Shown: positions 37,384 through 47,078 of the stretch, piece after piece
Position numbering within the stretch: the first letter of the stretch is position 1
How the letters are laid out: the number at the start of each line of letters is the position of its first letter
Assembly: GCA_041395445.1 (NCBI GenBank)
Contig: JAWLAO010000008.1
Location: 26,031-90,030 of the forward strand
Direction of reading: 5' to 3'
DNA from: Gammaproteobacteria bacterium
GTDB taxonomy: Bacteria > Pseudomonadota > Gammaproteobacteria > Xanthomonadales > Marinicellaceae
Length of the DNA: 64,000 nucleotides
Notes under the pieces: generated by a model
The model's database searches: none
What the model was told of the DNA's origin: nothing
Seen by the model: the letters and a program-made list of their open reading frames with translations, nothing else
Translations under genes and position numbers: made by a program

Positions 37384-38406
37384 ATGGATGAAAACAAAAA
37401 GAAAGCGTTATCAGCTGCTTTAAGCCAGATTGAAAAACAATTCGGCAAAGGATCAGTGATGCGTTTAGGAGATCAATCTGCCATGAAAGCCGATGTTTAT
37501 TCAACGGGTTCAATTGGTTTGGATGCCGCATTGGGGATTGGCGGATTACCCAGAGGAAGAGTGATAGAAATTTACGGACCGGAATCCAGTGGTAAGACCA
37601 CATTAACATTGCATGCGATTGCTGAATGCCAAAAAGCCGGGGGAACGGCAGCATTCGTGGATGCAGAACATGCACTTGATCCATCCTATGCAGAAAAACT
37701 CGGTGTGAACATTAATGAATTACTGATTTCTCAACCGGATACCGGTGAACAAGCTCTGGAAATCTGCGATATGCTGGTTCGTTCCGGTGCGGTGGATTTG
37801 GTGGTTATTGACTCGGTTGCAGCATTAACGCCAAAAGCTGAAATTGAAGGTGATATGGGTGATTCACACATGGGCTTACAAGCTCGTCTTATGTCACAAG
37901 CACTGAGAAAACTGACAGGAAACATCAAACGCACCAACTGCATGGTGATATTCATTAACCAGATTCGTATGAAAATTGGTGTGATGTTCGGAAGCCCCGA
38001 AACAACAACCGGTGGTAATGCTTTGAAATTCTACGCTTCGGTTCGTTTGGATATCAGACGTATCGGTGCGATTAAAAAAGGAGATGAAATTCTTGGTAAC
38101 GATACCAGAGTGAAAGTTGTTAAAAACAAAATGGCTCCTCCATTCAAACAAGTGGAATTTGAAATAGTTTATGGCGAAGGAATTTCCCGCCTTGGAGAAA
38201 TTATTGATTTAGGTGTGGCACATAACCTGATTAACAAATCCGGTTCCTGGTATTCGTATGGTGACAACCGCATCGGACAGGGTAAGGAAAACGCCAAAAT
38301 GTACTTACAAGATAACCCTGAAATTGCCAATGAAGTTGAAGAAAAAATTCGTGAAGCTATGATGCCAAAACGCAAACAACCCCCTCAGGAAGTTGAGCAA
38401 GAATAA
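37384..38406 (+). CDS. recA: Recombinase RecA
   Basis: RecA forms filaments on single-stranded DNA for strand exchange and triggers LexA cleavage in the SOS response. The 340-residue form begins MDENKKKALSAALSQIEKQF, the usual start, and has GGAG six bases upstream. The frame can begin twelve codons earlier at ATG 37348, also with GAGG upstream, but that site would lie at the predicted transcription start. Motifs include Walker A GPESSGKTTL, VVIDSVAAL, loop L1 and NQIRMKIGVMFGSPETTTGG (loop L2, in part). recX overlaps its end. Confidence 0.96.
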   Translation: MDENKKKALSAALSQIEKQFGKGSVMRLGDQSAMKADVYSTGSIGLDAALGIGGLPRGRVIEIYGPESSGKTTLTLHAIAECQKAGGTAAFVDAEHALDPSYAEKLGVNINELLISQPDTGEQALEICDMLVRSGAVDLVVIDSVAALTPKAEIEGDMGDSHMGLQARLMSQALRKLTGNIKRTNCMVIFINQIRMKIGVMFGSPETTTGGNALKFYASVRLDIRRIGAIKKGDEILGNDTRVKVVKNKMAPPFKQVEFEIVYGEGISRLGEIIDLGVAHNLINKSGSWYSYGDNRIGQGKENAKMYLQDNPEIANEVEEKIREAMMPKRKQPPQEVEQE

Positions 38407-38854
38407 TTTCACAGTCAGAACTGACTTAGAGAAAGCCAGAGCCTCTGCTTTGGCTTCTCTATCTATGCGGGAACATTCTGTCAAAGAACTAACCGACAAA
38501 CTCAGTAACAAAGGATATGAACCTGAAAGCATTCAAATAGTCATTAAAGAATGTCTGGAAAACAACTACCTCAACGATGACAGATTTGCTGAAATCTATT
38601 GTCGAAGCCGGGCTCAAAAAGGTTACGGACCTTTGAAAATTTCTATGGAGTTGAAACTCAAAGGCATCACCGAAAACCAAGCCAAAAACGCACTCCAACA
38701 AGACGGGTTAGACTTTTACCAAATCGTAGAGTATGTCTATATGAAAAAATATCGCGAAACCCCAATTGCAGACTTTAAAGAGAAAATGAAACGCCAAAAC
38801 TATCTCTATCGCCGTGGTTTCGATTTTGATTTAATATCTCATGTAATAAATTAA
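38393..38854 (+). CDS. recX: Regulatory protein RecX
   Basis: RecX caps RecA filaments and blocks their growth. The 153-residue protein has three three-helix repeats, with SMREHSVKELTDKL, YLNDDRFAEIYCRSR and KGYGPLKISMELKLKGI as hallmarks. TTG 38393 is chosen because no ATG keeps the first helix. It overlaps the recA 3' end by 14 bases. It is immediately followed by the sulfotransferase gene with no gap. Confidence 0.9.
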   Translation: MSKNNFTVRTDLEKARASALASLSMREHSVKELTDKLSNKGYEPESIQIVIKECLENNYLNDDRFAEIYCRSRAQKGYGPLKISMELKLKGITENQAKNALQQDGLDFYQIVEYVYMKKYRETPIADFKEKMKRQNYLYRRGFDFDLISHVIN

Positions 38855-40405
38855 ATGAATTACTCCTATAGTCAATATGAAATACAAATGCTAGATAAAA
38901 TCGCATCGTTGATTAATAGTAAAAAATTTGACCAAGCTAAACAAAAATTACTCAAACTCGAAAAAAAGTATCCGCAAAATTCAGAAATTCCAAGATTACT
39001 CGGTGTCATTTATCTTAAGTTAAAAAAATATTTAGTAGCAGAGAAGCAATTATTAAAATCATTTAATCTAAATCAAGATTCTATGGCTGTAATTTTAAAT
39101 CTCGCTTCACTTTACAAATATCAAAAAAAATATAATAAAGCTCATAAACTATTTGAAACAGTTATTTTGAAGCACCCTGACAATGAAATTGTTCAATATA
39201 ATCTTGGAAATTTATATCGTGATGAAGAAAGATGGGATGAAGCAGAAAATTGCTACCTTAATGCAGTCAATATTGCTCCCACACATGTTGGCTCATTAAC
39301 AACTTTGGGATTTATCTGTAAAAACAAAGGTGATATTAATAAATCCATAGAGTATTTTCATCAAGCATTGGCAATTCAACCCTTTCAACCAGAAATATAT
39401 TGGGCATTAGCTAATCTTAAAACCTATAAATTTTCAGAGAGTGAAAAAGATATTATCACATCTATGCTCAAAGGAAATTTTAGAAACAATATTGAATTGT
39501 TATTCACTAAAGCTCACTATTTGGAGCAAGATGAAAAATATAGCGAAGCCTATGAATTTTTAAAACAAGCAAACAGTCAAAAATATCAATTACTCAATCG
39601 CATAGCATTTGACTGGTTGGGTTATGGAGAAAGAATAAAGAATGTATTCACATCTGAATTTTGCAAAACAAATCAATCAGGATTGACTACAGATATAACT
39701 CCTGTTTTTATAGTGGGAATGCCTCGATCCGGATCAACCCTTATTGAACAAATTCTATCATCGCACTCACAAATATTCGGTGCATCGGAACTTAGCTTCA
39801 TTCCAGAGTTAGTCAAATATTTTGGAAAACAGAATTACCCCGAGGGTTTTAAAGATTTCAGCAGGTCTCAATTCCATCAAATCGGTGAATCTTATCTGGA
39901 AAATACCAAAGAATACCACGCAATTAACCGTATTTTTACGGATAAGCAGCCCTTGAATTTTAATTTTGTTGGAGCAATACTTCTTTCGAATCCGAACGCA
40001 AAAATCATTCACACAGTCAGAAATAAGTACGACGTAATTTTAAGTTGTTACCGACAACTGTTTACTCAAGGACACGATTATAGTTACAGCCTTGAAGAGC
40101 TATTTCAAAATTATACCTATCAAGAGAATATTATGGAATATTGGAAATCATTATTTCCAACACGAATTATCACAATTGAATACGAACGGATATTAACAAA
40201 TTTGAAAGGTGAAATTATTAATATTTTAACCCAATTATCACTTGAATGGGAGGAACCCTGTCAGAAATTTCACGATACCCATAGAAGTATAAAAACAGCG
40301 AGTGCAGGACAAGTCAAAGAAAAAATTTATACGACTTCAATGAAAAAGTATGAAAAATATAAGTTTTTCATTAAAGAAATTAATAATTTAAGCAAATTAA
40401 TCTAA
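38855..40405 (+). CDS. TPR-repeat sulfotransferase family protein
   Basis: A 516-residue cytoplasmic protein: about six TPR repeats in residues 10-260 (for example LGNLYRDEERWDEAENCYLNAVNIAP, in part), then a sulfotransferase domain with the PAPS-binding loop VGMPRSGSTLIEQILSSH near residue 288, the 3'-phosphate motif RNKYDVILSCYRQLF and ITIEYERILTN. Bacterial TPR-sulfotransferases are common in marine gammaproteobacteria and probably modify proteins or glycans, but the substrate is unknown. It abuts recX, so it may be read through from recA. Confidence 0.85.
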   Translation: MNYSYSQYEIQMLDKIASLINSKKFDQAKQKLLKLEKKYPQNSEIPRLLGVIYLKLKKYLVAEKQLLKSFNLNQDSMAVILNLASLYKYQKKYNKAHKLFETVILKHPDNEIVQYNLGNLYRDEERWDEAENCYLNAVNIAPTHVGSLTTLGFICKNKGDINKSIEYFHQALAIQPFQPEIYWALANLKTYKFSESEKDIITSMLKGNFRNNIELLFTKAHYLEQDEKYSEAYEFLKQANSQKYQLLNRIAFDWLGYGERIKNVFTSEFCKTNQSGLTTDITPVFIVGMPRSGSTLIEQILSSHSQIFGASELSFIPELVKYFGKQNYPEGFKDFSRSQFHQIGESYLENTKEYHAINRIFTDKQPLNFNFVGAILLSNPNAKIIHTVRNKYDVILSCYRQLFTQGHDYSYSLEELFQNYTYQENIMEYWKSLFPTRIITIEYERILTNLKGEIINILTQLSLEWEEPCQKFHDTHRSIKTASAGQVKEKIYTTSMKKYEKYKFFIKEINNLSKLI

Positions 40406-40477
40406 TACTTGTAAAAAAAAAATGTATAATGTTGCACGAGTATTTGTTTATTTTAGTGACTGTTTAGAGGAAATATA

Positions 40478-41257
40478 ATGAAAAAAAATAAATTAGCAAA
40501 AGCAATTGCTCCACTATTGTTATCTGTTTCTGTTGCTGCATCCAGTGCAGATATAGCAAGCGAAAGTGGGGTTGGTATAAATAATGGATTTACTCCATCC
40601 GGCACGTTGAATGTATTATGGGATCAAATCACAGGTCTTGTATCAACAAATGGAGCTCCAGATCAAGATTTCGAAGCTGCATTTGATGTTTATGATTCTT
40701 GGGGAGCGGATGATTTTGTTGTTGGCGGATTTGGGTGGTCTGTTCAAAGAGTCAATACACAAGGTACATATAGTGCAGGTGGTCCTGTAAATACAGTTGA
40801 TGTAGCAATCCAGACTGATGCCGGTGGTGCTCCAAGTGGGACTGCTGTTTGTGATTATAGTGGGCTTACTGTTTCTACAGATGTAACAGGGTCTTATGGA
40901 ATTGATTTACCAACGTCGTGTGATTTACCTACGGGTACATATTGGTTAGTTATGCAATCCAATATGGATTTTGGTGTAGCTGGTCAACACTTTTGGAGCA
41001 ATACAACTACCACTTCAGGTAACTTAGCTCATTGGATAAATCCAGGTGATGGTTTTGGTTCTGGATGTACGTCATGGCAACCGGCAGGTTCAGTATGTGG
41101 AGTTGGTGGTGGTGTACCATTTGATAACTTGTTCTCACTGGAAGGCACAATGCTTCCTCCTCCGATTATTCCAAGTTTGAACTGGTTAGGTCTTACTTTG
41201 ATGTTTCTAACATTAGGTTTTGTTGGTCATAAATTTATTAAAAAACAAGAAATTTAA
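40478..41257 (+). CDS. Secreted protein with IPTL-CTERM-type C-terminal sorting signal
   Basis: A 259-residue exported protein. The signal peptide is MKKNKLAKAIAPLLLSVSVAASSA. The body is a Gly/Thr/Asp-rich beta domain with four conserved Cys (AVCDYSG, TSCDLPTG, SGCTSW, SVCGVGG). The C-terminus is tripartite: the motif IPSLNWLGL, a hydrophobic helix TLMFLTLGFVG and the basic end HKFIKKQEI. This matches IPTL-CTERM tails, which are thought to be handled by exosortase XrtH. No exosortase gene is in the window. AGAGG-type ribosome site precedes ATG. Confidence 0.8.
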   Translation: MKKNKLAKAIAPLLLSVSVAASSADIASESGVGINNGFTPSGTLNVLWDQITGLVSTNGAPDQDFEAAFDVYDSWGADDFVVGGFGWSVQRVNTQGTYSAGGPVNTVDVAIQTDAGGAPSGTAVCDYSGLTVSTDVTGSYGIDLPTSCDLPTGTYWLVMQSNMDFGVAGQHFWSNTTTTSGNLAHWINPGDGFGSGCTSWQPAGSVCGVGGGVPFDNLFSLEGTMLPPPIIPSLNWLGLTLMFLTLGFVGHKFIKKQEI

Positions 41258-41280
41258 TAAAATCTAATAATGCAAGATTG

Positions 41281-41308
41281 AAAAGGGCGCCACTAGGGTG
41301 TCCTTTTT
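41281..41308 (+). terminator. Terminator after the IPTL-CTERM gene
   Basis: AAAAGGGCGCC pairs with GGTGTCCTTTTT, with two G-U pairs, around a short loop; T residues follow. Confidence 0.75.
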
Positions 41309-41448
41309 ATTTAAATTGACATTATCAAATATTTTTTAAAAAATACTTCAAATATTGAATATCATTCTACAAATCATCTAATTAGCAACCTCTTTACCGT
41401 GAATTAAAGTATAATCGCCGCCTTTATTATTCACCGTCAGGAAAAATT

Positions 41449-43284
41449 GTGACAACTCATATTCGTAACATTGCAATTATTGCACACGTTGACCATGGAA
41501 AAACGACTTTGGTTGATGAATTGATTAAACAATCCGGAACTTTAGGCGATCGTGCCGAAGACCCAAATCGTCTCATGGATTCAAACGAACTGGAAAAAGA
41601 AAGAGGAATCACAATCCTATCTAAAACCACGACCATTCACTGGACAGACTCCAAAGGCGAGAAATACAAAATCAACATCGTTGACACTCCGGGTCACGCT
41701 GACTTTGGTGGAGAAGTGGAACGTGTTTTGAGCATGGTTGATTCAGTTTTACTTTTGGTTGATGCGGTTGACGGACCAATGCCACAAACTCGTTTTGTAA
41801 CATCCAAAGCCTTTGAAATGGGCTTTAAACCTATTGTTGTGATAAACAAAGTGGATCGTGATGGTGCTCGATTAGACTGGGTGATGGAACAAACCTTTGA
41901 CTTATTTGATTCTTTAGGTGCAACTGATGAACAGTTAGACTTCTCGATTGTTTATGCGTCCGCTCTTAACGGTTATGCCAATCTGGATGAAGAGGCTCGT
42001 GATGGCGACATGACTCCGTTATTTCAAACCATCGTTGACAAGGTGCACGCTCCGGATGTGGAAATTGACAAGCCGTTCCAAATGCAAGTCACCACATTGG
42101 ATTACAACAGCTTTTTAGGTTTGATAGGAATTGGTCGTATCAAACGGGGACATATTAAAACCAACACACAGGTCACTATTGTTGATAAAGACGGAAATAA
42201 CAGAAATGGCAGAGTATTAAAAATTTTTGGTTTTAAAGGCTTGGAAAGAGTGGAAGTGAACGAAGCCTCTGCCGGTGATATTGTTGCTATTTCAGGAATT
42301 GAAAATCTGGGAATTTCTGAAACTATTTGTGAAAGAGATAATGCCGAAGCCTTAGCTCCTTTAACTGTGGACAGACCAACTATTTCCATGCTTTTCTGTG
42401 TGAACAGCTCACCATTTGCCGGAAAGGAAGGTAAGTTTCTAACTTCCAGACAAATCAAAGACAGATTGGAACTCGAAGCGACCTATAATGTGGCATTACG
42501 AGTGGAATCCACCGATGATGCTGATAAATACAAAGTCTCCGGTCGTGGTGAATTGCACCTTTCTGTGCTTGTTGAAACTATGCGCCGTGAAGGGTTTGAA
42601 ATCGCCATTTCACGCCCTGAAGTGATATTCCGTGAAATTGACGGACAAATTTGTGAGCCGATTGAAGATTTGATGGTGGATGTCGAATCCGAACACCAAG
42701 GTTCTGTGATGGAAAAACTTCTGGAACGCAAAGCTGTGATGAAAGATATGCAACCCGATGCTTCCGGTCGAGTTCGCATGAACTTTCATGCGCCAGCTCG
42801 TGGGTTGATTGGTTTCCAAAGTGAATTCAAAACTTTGACATCAGGAACAGGAATTATGACTCATATTTATGACCACTACGCACCGAAATTCGACAATATG
42901 GTCAGTGGCCGTAAAAATGGTGTGTTGATTTCCAACTCTCAAGGCAAGGCTTTAGCTTATGCACTTTTTACATTACAAAACAGTGGCCGATTACTGATTG
43001 ATGCCAATGTTGATGTTTATGAAGGACAAGTTATTGGCTTGAATTCTCGTAGCAATGATTTAACGGTGAATCCTACCAAAGGTAAACAGCTAACTAATAT
43101 TCGTGCCGCCGGAAAAGACGATGCTCTAATATTATCACCGCCAATTCAATTATCCCTCGAACAAGCCATGGAGTTTATCGAAGATGACGAATTGGTTGAG
43201 GTCACACCGGAATCCATTAGAATAAGGAAAAAACTTTTAACAGAAAGCGATCGTAAACGTGCAGGCCGCAAACCAAGAGATTAA
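41449..43284 (+). CDS. typA: Translational GTPase TypA/BipA
   Basis: TypA binds the ribosome in the EF-G site and supports 50S assembly and growth at low temperature or stress. The 611-residue protein shows G1 IAHVDHGKTTLVDEL, RGITILSKTT, G3 DTPGHADFGGEVERVL, G4 INKVDRDGA and the BipA-specific C-terminal domain (SNDLTVNPTKGKQLTNIRA). GTG 41449 is chosen, with AGGA six bases upstream. The GNAT gene overlaps its stop by one base. Confidence 0.95.
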   Translation: MTTHIRNIAIIAHVDHGKTTLVDELIKQSGTLGDRAEDPNRLMDSNELEKERGITILSKTTTIHWTDSKGEKYKINIVDTPGHADFGGEVERVLSMVDSVLLLVDAVDGPMPQTRFVTSKAFEMGFKPIVVINKVDRDGARLDWVMEQTFDLFDSLGATDEQLDFSIVYASALNGYANLDEEARDGDMTPLFQTIVDKVHAPDVEIDKPFQMQVTTLDYNSFLGLIGIGRIKRGHIKTNTQVTIVDKDGNNRNGRVLKIFGFKGLERVEVNEASAGDIVAISGIENLGISETICERDNAEALAPLTVDRPTISMLFCVNSSPFAGKEGKFLTSRQIKDRLELEATYNVALRVESTDDADKYKVSGRGELHLSVLVETMRREGFEIAISRPEVIFREIDGQICEPIEDLMVDVESEHQGSVMEKLLERKAVMKDMQPDASGRVRMNFHAPARGLIGFQSEFKTLTSGTGIMTHIYDHYAPKFDNMVSGRKNGVLISNSQGKALAYALFTLQNSGRLLIDANVDVYEGQVIGLNSRSNDLTVNPTKGKQLTNIRAAGKDDALILSPPIQLSLEQAMEFIEDDELVEVTPESIRIRKKLLTESDRKRAGRKPRD

Positions 43285-43859
43285 TGACTGAAGAAATCAA
43301 GTCAGCACCGGAAAATATTATCAATCTTGTCAATAATATTGAAATGACAAGCCAACGTCTGCGGTTGCATAAATTCGGTGCTGATGAAATTGAGTTCAAC
43401 GTCGCCCATGAAATGGATGCGGGACTGATGAAATACATTCGTGACCCGTTACCTCTGGATAAAACTCGTGAGAGAACAGAAAAAATCGCTCAAGACTGGA
43501 CAGGAGCAAACCAAGACTGGGCCGCTGTTTCACTGAGGCTTCTGGAAACAGGCGAATACATCGGATTAGTTTGTCTCAGATATGAGTCTCTCGAAAACGA
43601 TACCATAGAAATCGGTTGGCGTTTGGATCACAAATATCACGGCAAAGGCTTTGCCACCGAAGCTGCTAAAAGCCTACTTGACTTCATCAAAACCCAAATC
43701 AAACCCCACAAAATCATCGCTTGCTGCGTTGCTGAAAACACCGCATCTTCTGGAATCATGCGAAAACTGGGAATGGAAAAAGAAGCTCATTTCAGAGAAA
43801 ATTTTAAGCTTCAAGGACAATGGGTTGATGCTGAAGTATGGGGCTTGCTTCTAGGCTGA
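43284..43859 (+). CDS. GNAT-family N-acetyltransferase, RimJ/RimL type
   Basis: A 191-residue acetyltransferase. It shows TSQRLRLHKFGADEIEF at the N-terminus, IEIGWRLDHKYHGKGFATEAA (acetyl-CoA pyrophosphate loop, in part) and NTASSGIMRKLGMEKEAHF, the pattern of RimJ/RimL-like enzymes. The acceptor is unknown. Its ATG overlaps the typA stop (TAATG), so it is probably translationally coupled. Confidence 0.82.
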   Translation: MTEEIKSAPENIINLVNNIEMTSQRLRLHKFGADEIEFNVAHEMDAGLMKYIRDPLPLDKTRERTEKIAQDWTGANQDWAAVSLRLLETGEYIGLVCLRYESLENDTIEIGWRLDHKYHGKGFATEAAKSLLDFIKTQIKPHKIIACCVAENTASSGIMRKLGMEKEAHFRENFKLQGQWVDAEVWGLLLG

Positions 43860-44053
43860 CTCCCTTTCACACCTTCCTAGCCAAAGTTTCAAAAAAATAC
43901 AAAAAATTGACACCATTAAATTCTGAAAGGTTATTTATATGATTTCCTAATACAAGAATTATTTAATTGTAGTTCTATGTTGTATTTCATATTTTTATGT
44001 GCTATTAGTATACACGAACCCATTTGTTAACCACGACTAAGGAGTATACTGAC

Positions 44054-45214
44054 ATGGTAAATTCACTGCATAAACTTTTTGTTTTTCTTACGTTTTTTAT
44101 TACGCTTTCAAACTTCTCTTACGCTCATAAGAATCAATTTACAACCGATTTCAATGGCGATGGAAATAATGATTTATTAAGCCTTTTAAGTTCCTCAAAT
44201 CAACTACAGATTAATTTCGGCGATGGAGCCGGTTCTCTAACTTCAACAGTTCTTGTCAATTTGAATTTATTGAATCTACCTGTTCAAATTGATACATATG
44301 ATATAAACACTGACAATTTAATCGATGTAATTGTGATTGATTCAAACGGGAGTGTTTTTAGTTTATTAAATAATGGAGTTGGGGGATTTGAAGCTCCTGC
44401 TACAATTAATGTAGGACTGCAACCTCTTGAAACGACAACTGATTTGAATATTGGTGATTTTGATAATGATGGATTTATTGACATCGCAGTAACAATATTT
44501 GGACTTGTAAATGCCCGCGTTGCAATTCTCCATGGAGATGGAATTGGTAATTTTGGAACACCGTTAACTATCGAGCTTGCTCTAATGTCTAACCCTATTC
44601 AACTTTTAACAGAGGATATAAATAGAAATGGCATTCTTGACTTTATTATTAAAGGAATTTCAGGAGCGGCCTACAAAGTTCTTGATGATGGGTTAGGTGG
44701 GTATGAGAATCCTTCAATAGCCCTTAACAGTTTACCAATTGGTAATATATATTTGAAAGATTTTAATCAAGATGGATTTCCTGATTTAATTGTTTTGGAC
44801 GAAGTATTGGGAGTGCTTTCCATATACATAGGTGATAACCAAGGAAATTATGGAATAAGTGTTAACACAAATGTAGGAATATTACCAAAAGATTTAGTGG
44901 TTGCAGATATTAACCTTGATGGTCTCAGAGATATAATTGTAGTTAATGCTACTAGCAATACTATTAATGTTTTGCTTAATGATGGACTTAGTGGAGTAGT
45001 TAATGCTAGTGGAATGGTAATTGCAGATTTATTAGGTATTTTACCTCCACTTTCCACACCAGTAAGTATCGTTGAGGGATACTTTAATTATGATTGTGTT
45101 TTGGATTACGGAATTTGGAATGAGATGACTGAAAGTTTTGTAATTTTAGTAAATCAAAGTGGCCCTTCTACTGAAGATTTTGTCTTTTGTTCAGTTTTTG
45201 AAAACGGAAAATAG
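44054..45214 (+). CDS. Secreted FG-GAP/VCBS repeat protein
   Basis: A 386-residue exported protein. The signal peptide is MVNSLHKLFVFLTFFITLSNFSYA, with GGAG nine bases before ATG 44054; the frame extends ten codons upstream from a TTG, which I reject. Repeats carry calcium-loop-like motifs: DFNGDGNNDLL, DFDNDGFIDIAV, DINRNGILDFI, DFNQDGFPDLIV and DINLDGLRDIIV. The C-terminus ends DFVFCSVFENGK, a variant of the tail on other exported proteins here. Function unknown. A hairpin follows. Confidence 0.78.
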   Translation: MVNSLHKLFVFLTFFITLSNFSYAHKNQFTTDFNGDGNNDLLSLLSSSNQLQINFGDGAGSLTSTVLVNLNLLNLPVQIDTYDINTDNLIDVIVIDSNGSVFSLLNNGVGGFEAPATINVGLQPLETTTDLNIGDFDNDGFIDIAVTIFGLVNARVAILHGDGIGNFGTPLTIELALMSNPIQLLTEDINRNGILDFIIKGISGAAYKVLDDGLGGYENPSIALNSLPIGNIYLKDFNQDGFPDLIVLDEVLGVLSIYIGDNQGNYGISVNTNVGILPKDLVVADINLDGLRDIIVVNATSNTINVLLNDGLSGVVNASGMVIADLLGILPPLSTPVSIVEGYFNYDCVLDYGIWNEMTESFVILVNQSGPSTEDFVFCSVFENGK

Positions 45215-45230
45215 AGGTATTAGTGAAATA

Positions 45231-45260
45231 ATGTTTCCGGTTTAACAAAGCCGGAAACAT
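45231..45260 (+). terminator. Hairpin after the FG-GAP gene
   Basis: Perfect 10-bp arms ATGTTTCCGG / CCGGAAACAT with a 10-base loop, just past the stop codon. No T run follows, so termination efficiency is uncertain. Confidence 0.55.
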
Positions 45261-45470
45261 CTCAGCTTTACAGTCAAAATTTTCTCAAGTTCTTTTGTAA
45301 ATACAAGACTTAAGGAAGTATTACAAATCCAGAGTTCGGGCTCATTTTTTTAACTAGCAAAGAATAAAAGAACTTCATAGTTGATAATAGTTAAGCGACA
45401 ACTCATTAATCCTTTCAGATATTCTGAACTGTCTTTAATGAAATAAATTTATCATGATATAATCCCGCGA

Positions 45471-47078
45471 ATGACAATTATCAAAAACACAATCAATAGC
45501 GAGTCGGCGGAATTCGCAGAGAATTACCAATTTATGCACGAATTGGTGGATGATTTGCGTGAGAAAACTGCAAAAGTTTCTCTTGGTGGTTCAGAAAAAT
45601 CTCGAGAGAGGCACACTTCCCGGGGGAAACTTCTGGCTCGGGATCGCATCTATGGCTTACTCGACAAAGGCACGCCTTTTCTTGAATTATCAGCACTTGC
45701 AGCCAATGACATGTATGACAATGCCGCTCCCGCTGCTGGTGTTGTTACCGGAATTGGTATGGTTCACGGGCAAAATGTAATGATTGTTGCCAATGATGCA
45801 ACGGTTAAAGGTGGGACTTATTTTCCTTTGACAGTTAAAAAACATTTACGAGCACAAGAAATTGCTTTAGAAAATCATTTACCGTGCATTTACATGGTGG
45901 ATTCCGGTGGTGCGTTTTTGCCTTTGCAGGATGAAGTTTTTCCCGATAAAGAACATTTCGGACGAATTTTCTACAATCAGGCGCAGCTTTCTTCCAGAAA
46001 TATTCCGCAAATTGCTGTAGTGATGGGTTCATGTACTGCCGGTGGTGCTTATGTTCCGGCGATGTGTGATGAAGCAGTGATTGTCAAAGAGCAAGGAACA
46101 ATTTTTCTCGGCGGACCACCTTTGGTGAAAGCCGCAACCGGCGAAGTGGTGGACGCTGAAACTCTCGGCGGCGCTGAAGTGCATTCGTCCATTTCCGGTG
46201 TGACTGATCATTTTGCCAACAATGATGAACACGCTTTGGAAATCACCCGCAATATTGTTAAATATTTGAATCGTAAAAAACACGATTGGCTGCAAAAACA
46301 AAAAACTCAAGAGCCACTTTACAACCAAAAAGATTTATACGGAATTATTCCGCAAAGCACACGAATTCCTTATGATGTCAGACAAATTATCGCTCGTATC
46401 GTTGATAAGTCGGAATTGCAGGAATTTAAAGCCAAATACGGAACGACTTTGGTTTGTGGCTTTGCGCATATTCACGGCAATCCGGTTGGGATTATCGCCA
46501 ACAACGGCATTTTATTTTCCGAATCCGCACTGAAAGGCGCTCACTTTATCGAATTATGCAATCAACGCAAAATTCCTTTGGTGTTCTTGCAAAACATCAC
46601 CGGATTTATGGTTGGTAAAGAATACGAACAAAACGGCATTGCCAAAAACGGTGCAAAAATGGTAACAGCTGTTGCTTGTGCTTCAGTTCCCAAGTACACC
46701 GTTGTGATTGGCGGATCATTCGGTGCCGGAAATTATGCTATGAATGGTCGTGCTTATGGTGGTCGATTTATGTGGATGTGGCCGAATGCACGAATTTCGG
46801 TCATGGGTGGGGATCAAGCGGCGTCGGTCTTAACAACCATTAAACAGGATGGAATGGACAAACGCGGAATCGATTGGGATGAAGCTGAAAAACAAGCCGA
46901 ATACGACAAAATCAAACAGCTTTACGAACATCAAGGCAGTCCATACTATTCCACCGCCAGACTCTGGGATGATGGAATTATCAACCCAATTGACACCAGA
47001 AAAGTACTGGCTCTGGCCATCGAAGCCGGTCAAAATGCACCGGTTGAAGACACCAAATATGGTGTTTTTAGAATGTAA
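45471..47078 (+). CDS. liuB: Methylcrotonyl-CoA carboxylase carboxyltransferase (beta) subunit
   Basis: The subunit transfers CO2 from biotin to 3-methylcrotonyl-CoA in leucine degradation. The 535-residue protein has the family N-terminus SEEF-like SAEFAENYQFMHEL, ERHTSRGKLLARDRI, KGGTYFPLTVKKH, YMVDSGGAFLPLQDEVFPD (in part), MGSCTAGGAYVPAMCDE and NITGFMVGKEYE. FLPLQDEVFPD and GGTYFPLTVKKHLR separate MCC from propionyl-CoA carboxylases. The biotin-carrying alpha subunit is not in the window. The next gene starts directly after its stop. Confidence 0.92.
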   Translation: MTIIKNTINSESAEFAENYQFMHELVDDLREKTAKVSLGGSEKSRERHTSRGKLLARDRIYGLLDKGTPFLELSALAANDMYDNAAPAAGVVTGIGMVHGQNVMIVANDATVKGGTYFPLTVKKHLRAQEIALENHLPCIYMVDSGGAFLPLQDEVFPDKEHFGRIFYNQAQLSSRNIPQIAVVMGSCTAGGAYVPAMCDEAVIVKEQGTIFLGGPPLVKAATGEVVDAETLGGAEVHSSISGVTDHFANNDEHALEITRNIVKYLNRKKHDWLQKQKTQEPLYNQKDLYGIIPQSTRIPYDVRQIIARIVDKSELQEFKAKYGTTLVCGFAHIHGNPVGIIANNGILFSESALKGAHFIELCNQRKIPLVFLQNITGFMVGKEYEQNGIAKNGAKMVTAVACASVPKYTVVIGGSFGAGNYAMNGRAYGGRFMWMWPNARISVMGGDQAASVLTTIKQDGMDKRGIDWDEAEKQAEYDKIKQLYEHQGSPYYSTARLWDDGIINPIDTRKVLALAIEAGQNAPVEDTKYGVFRM

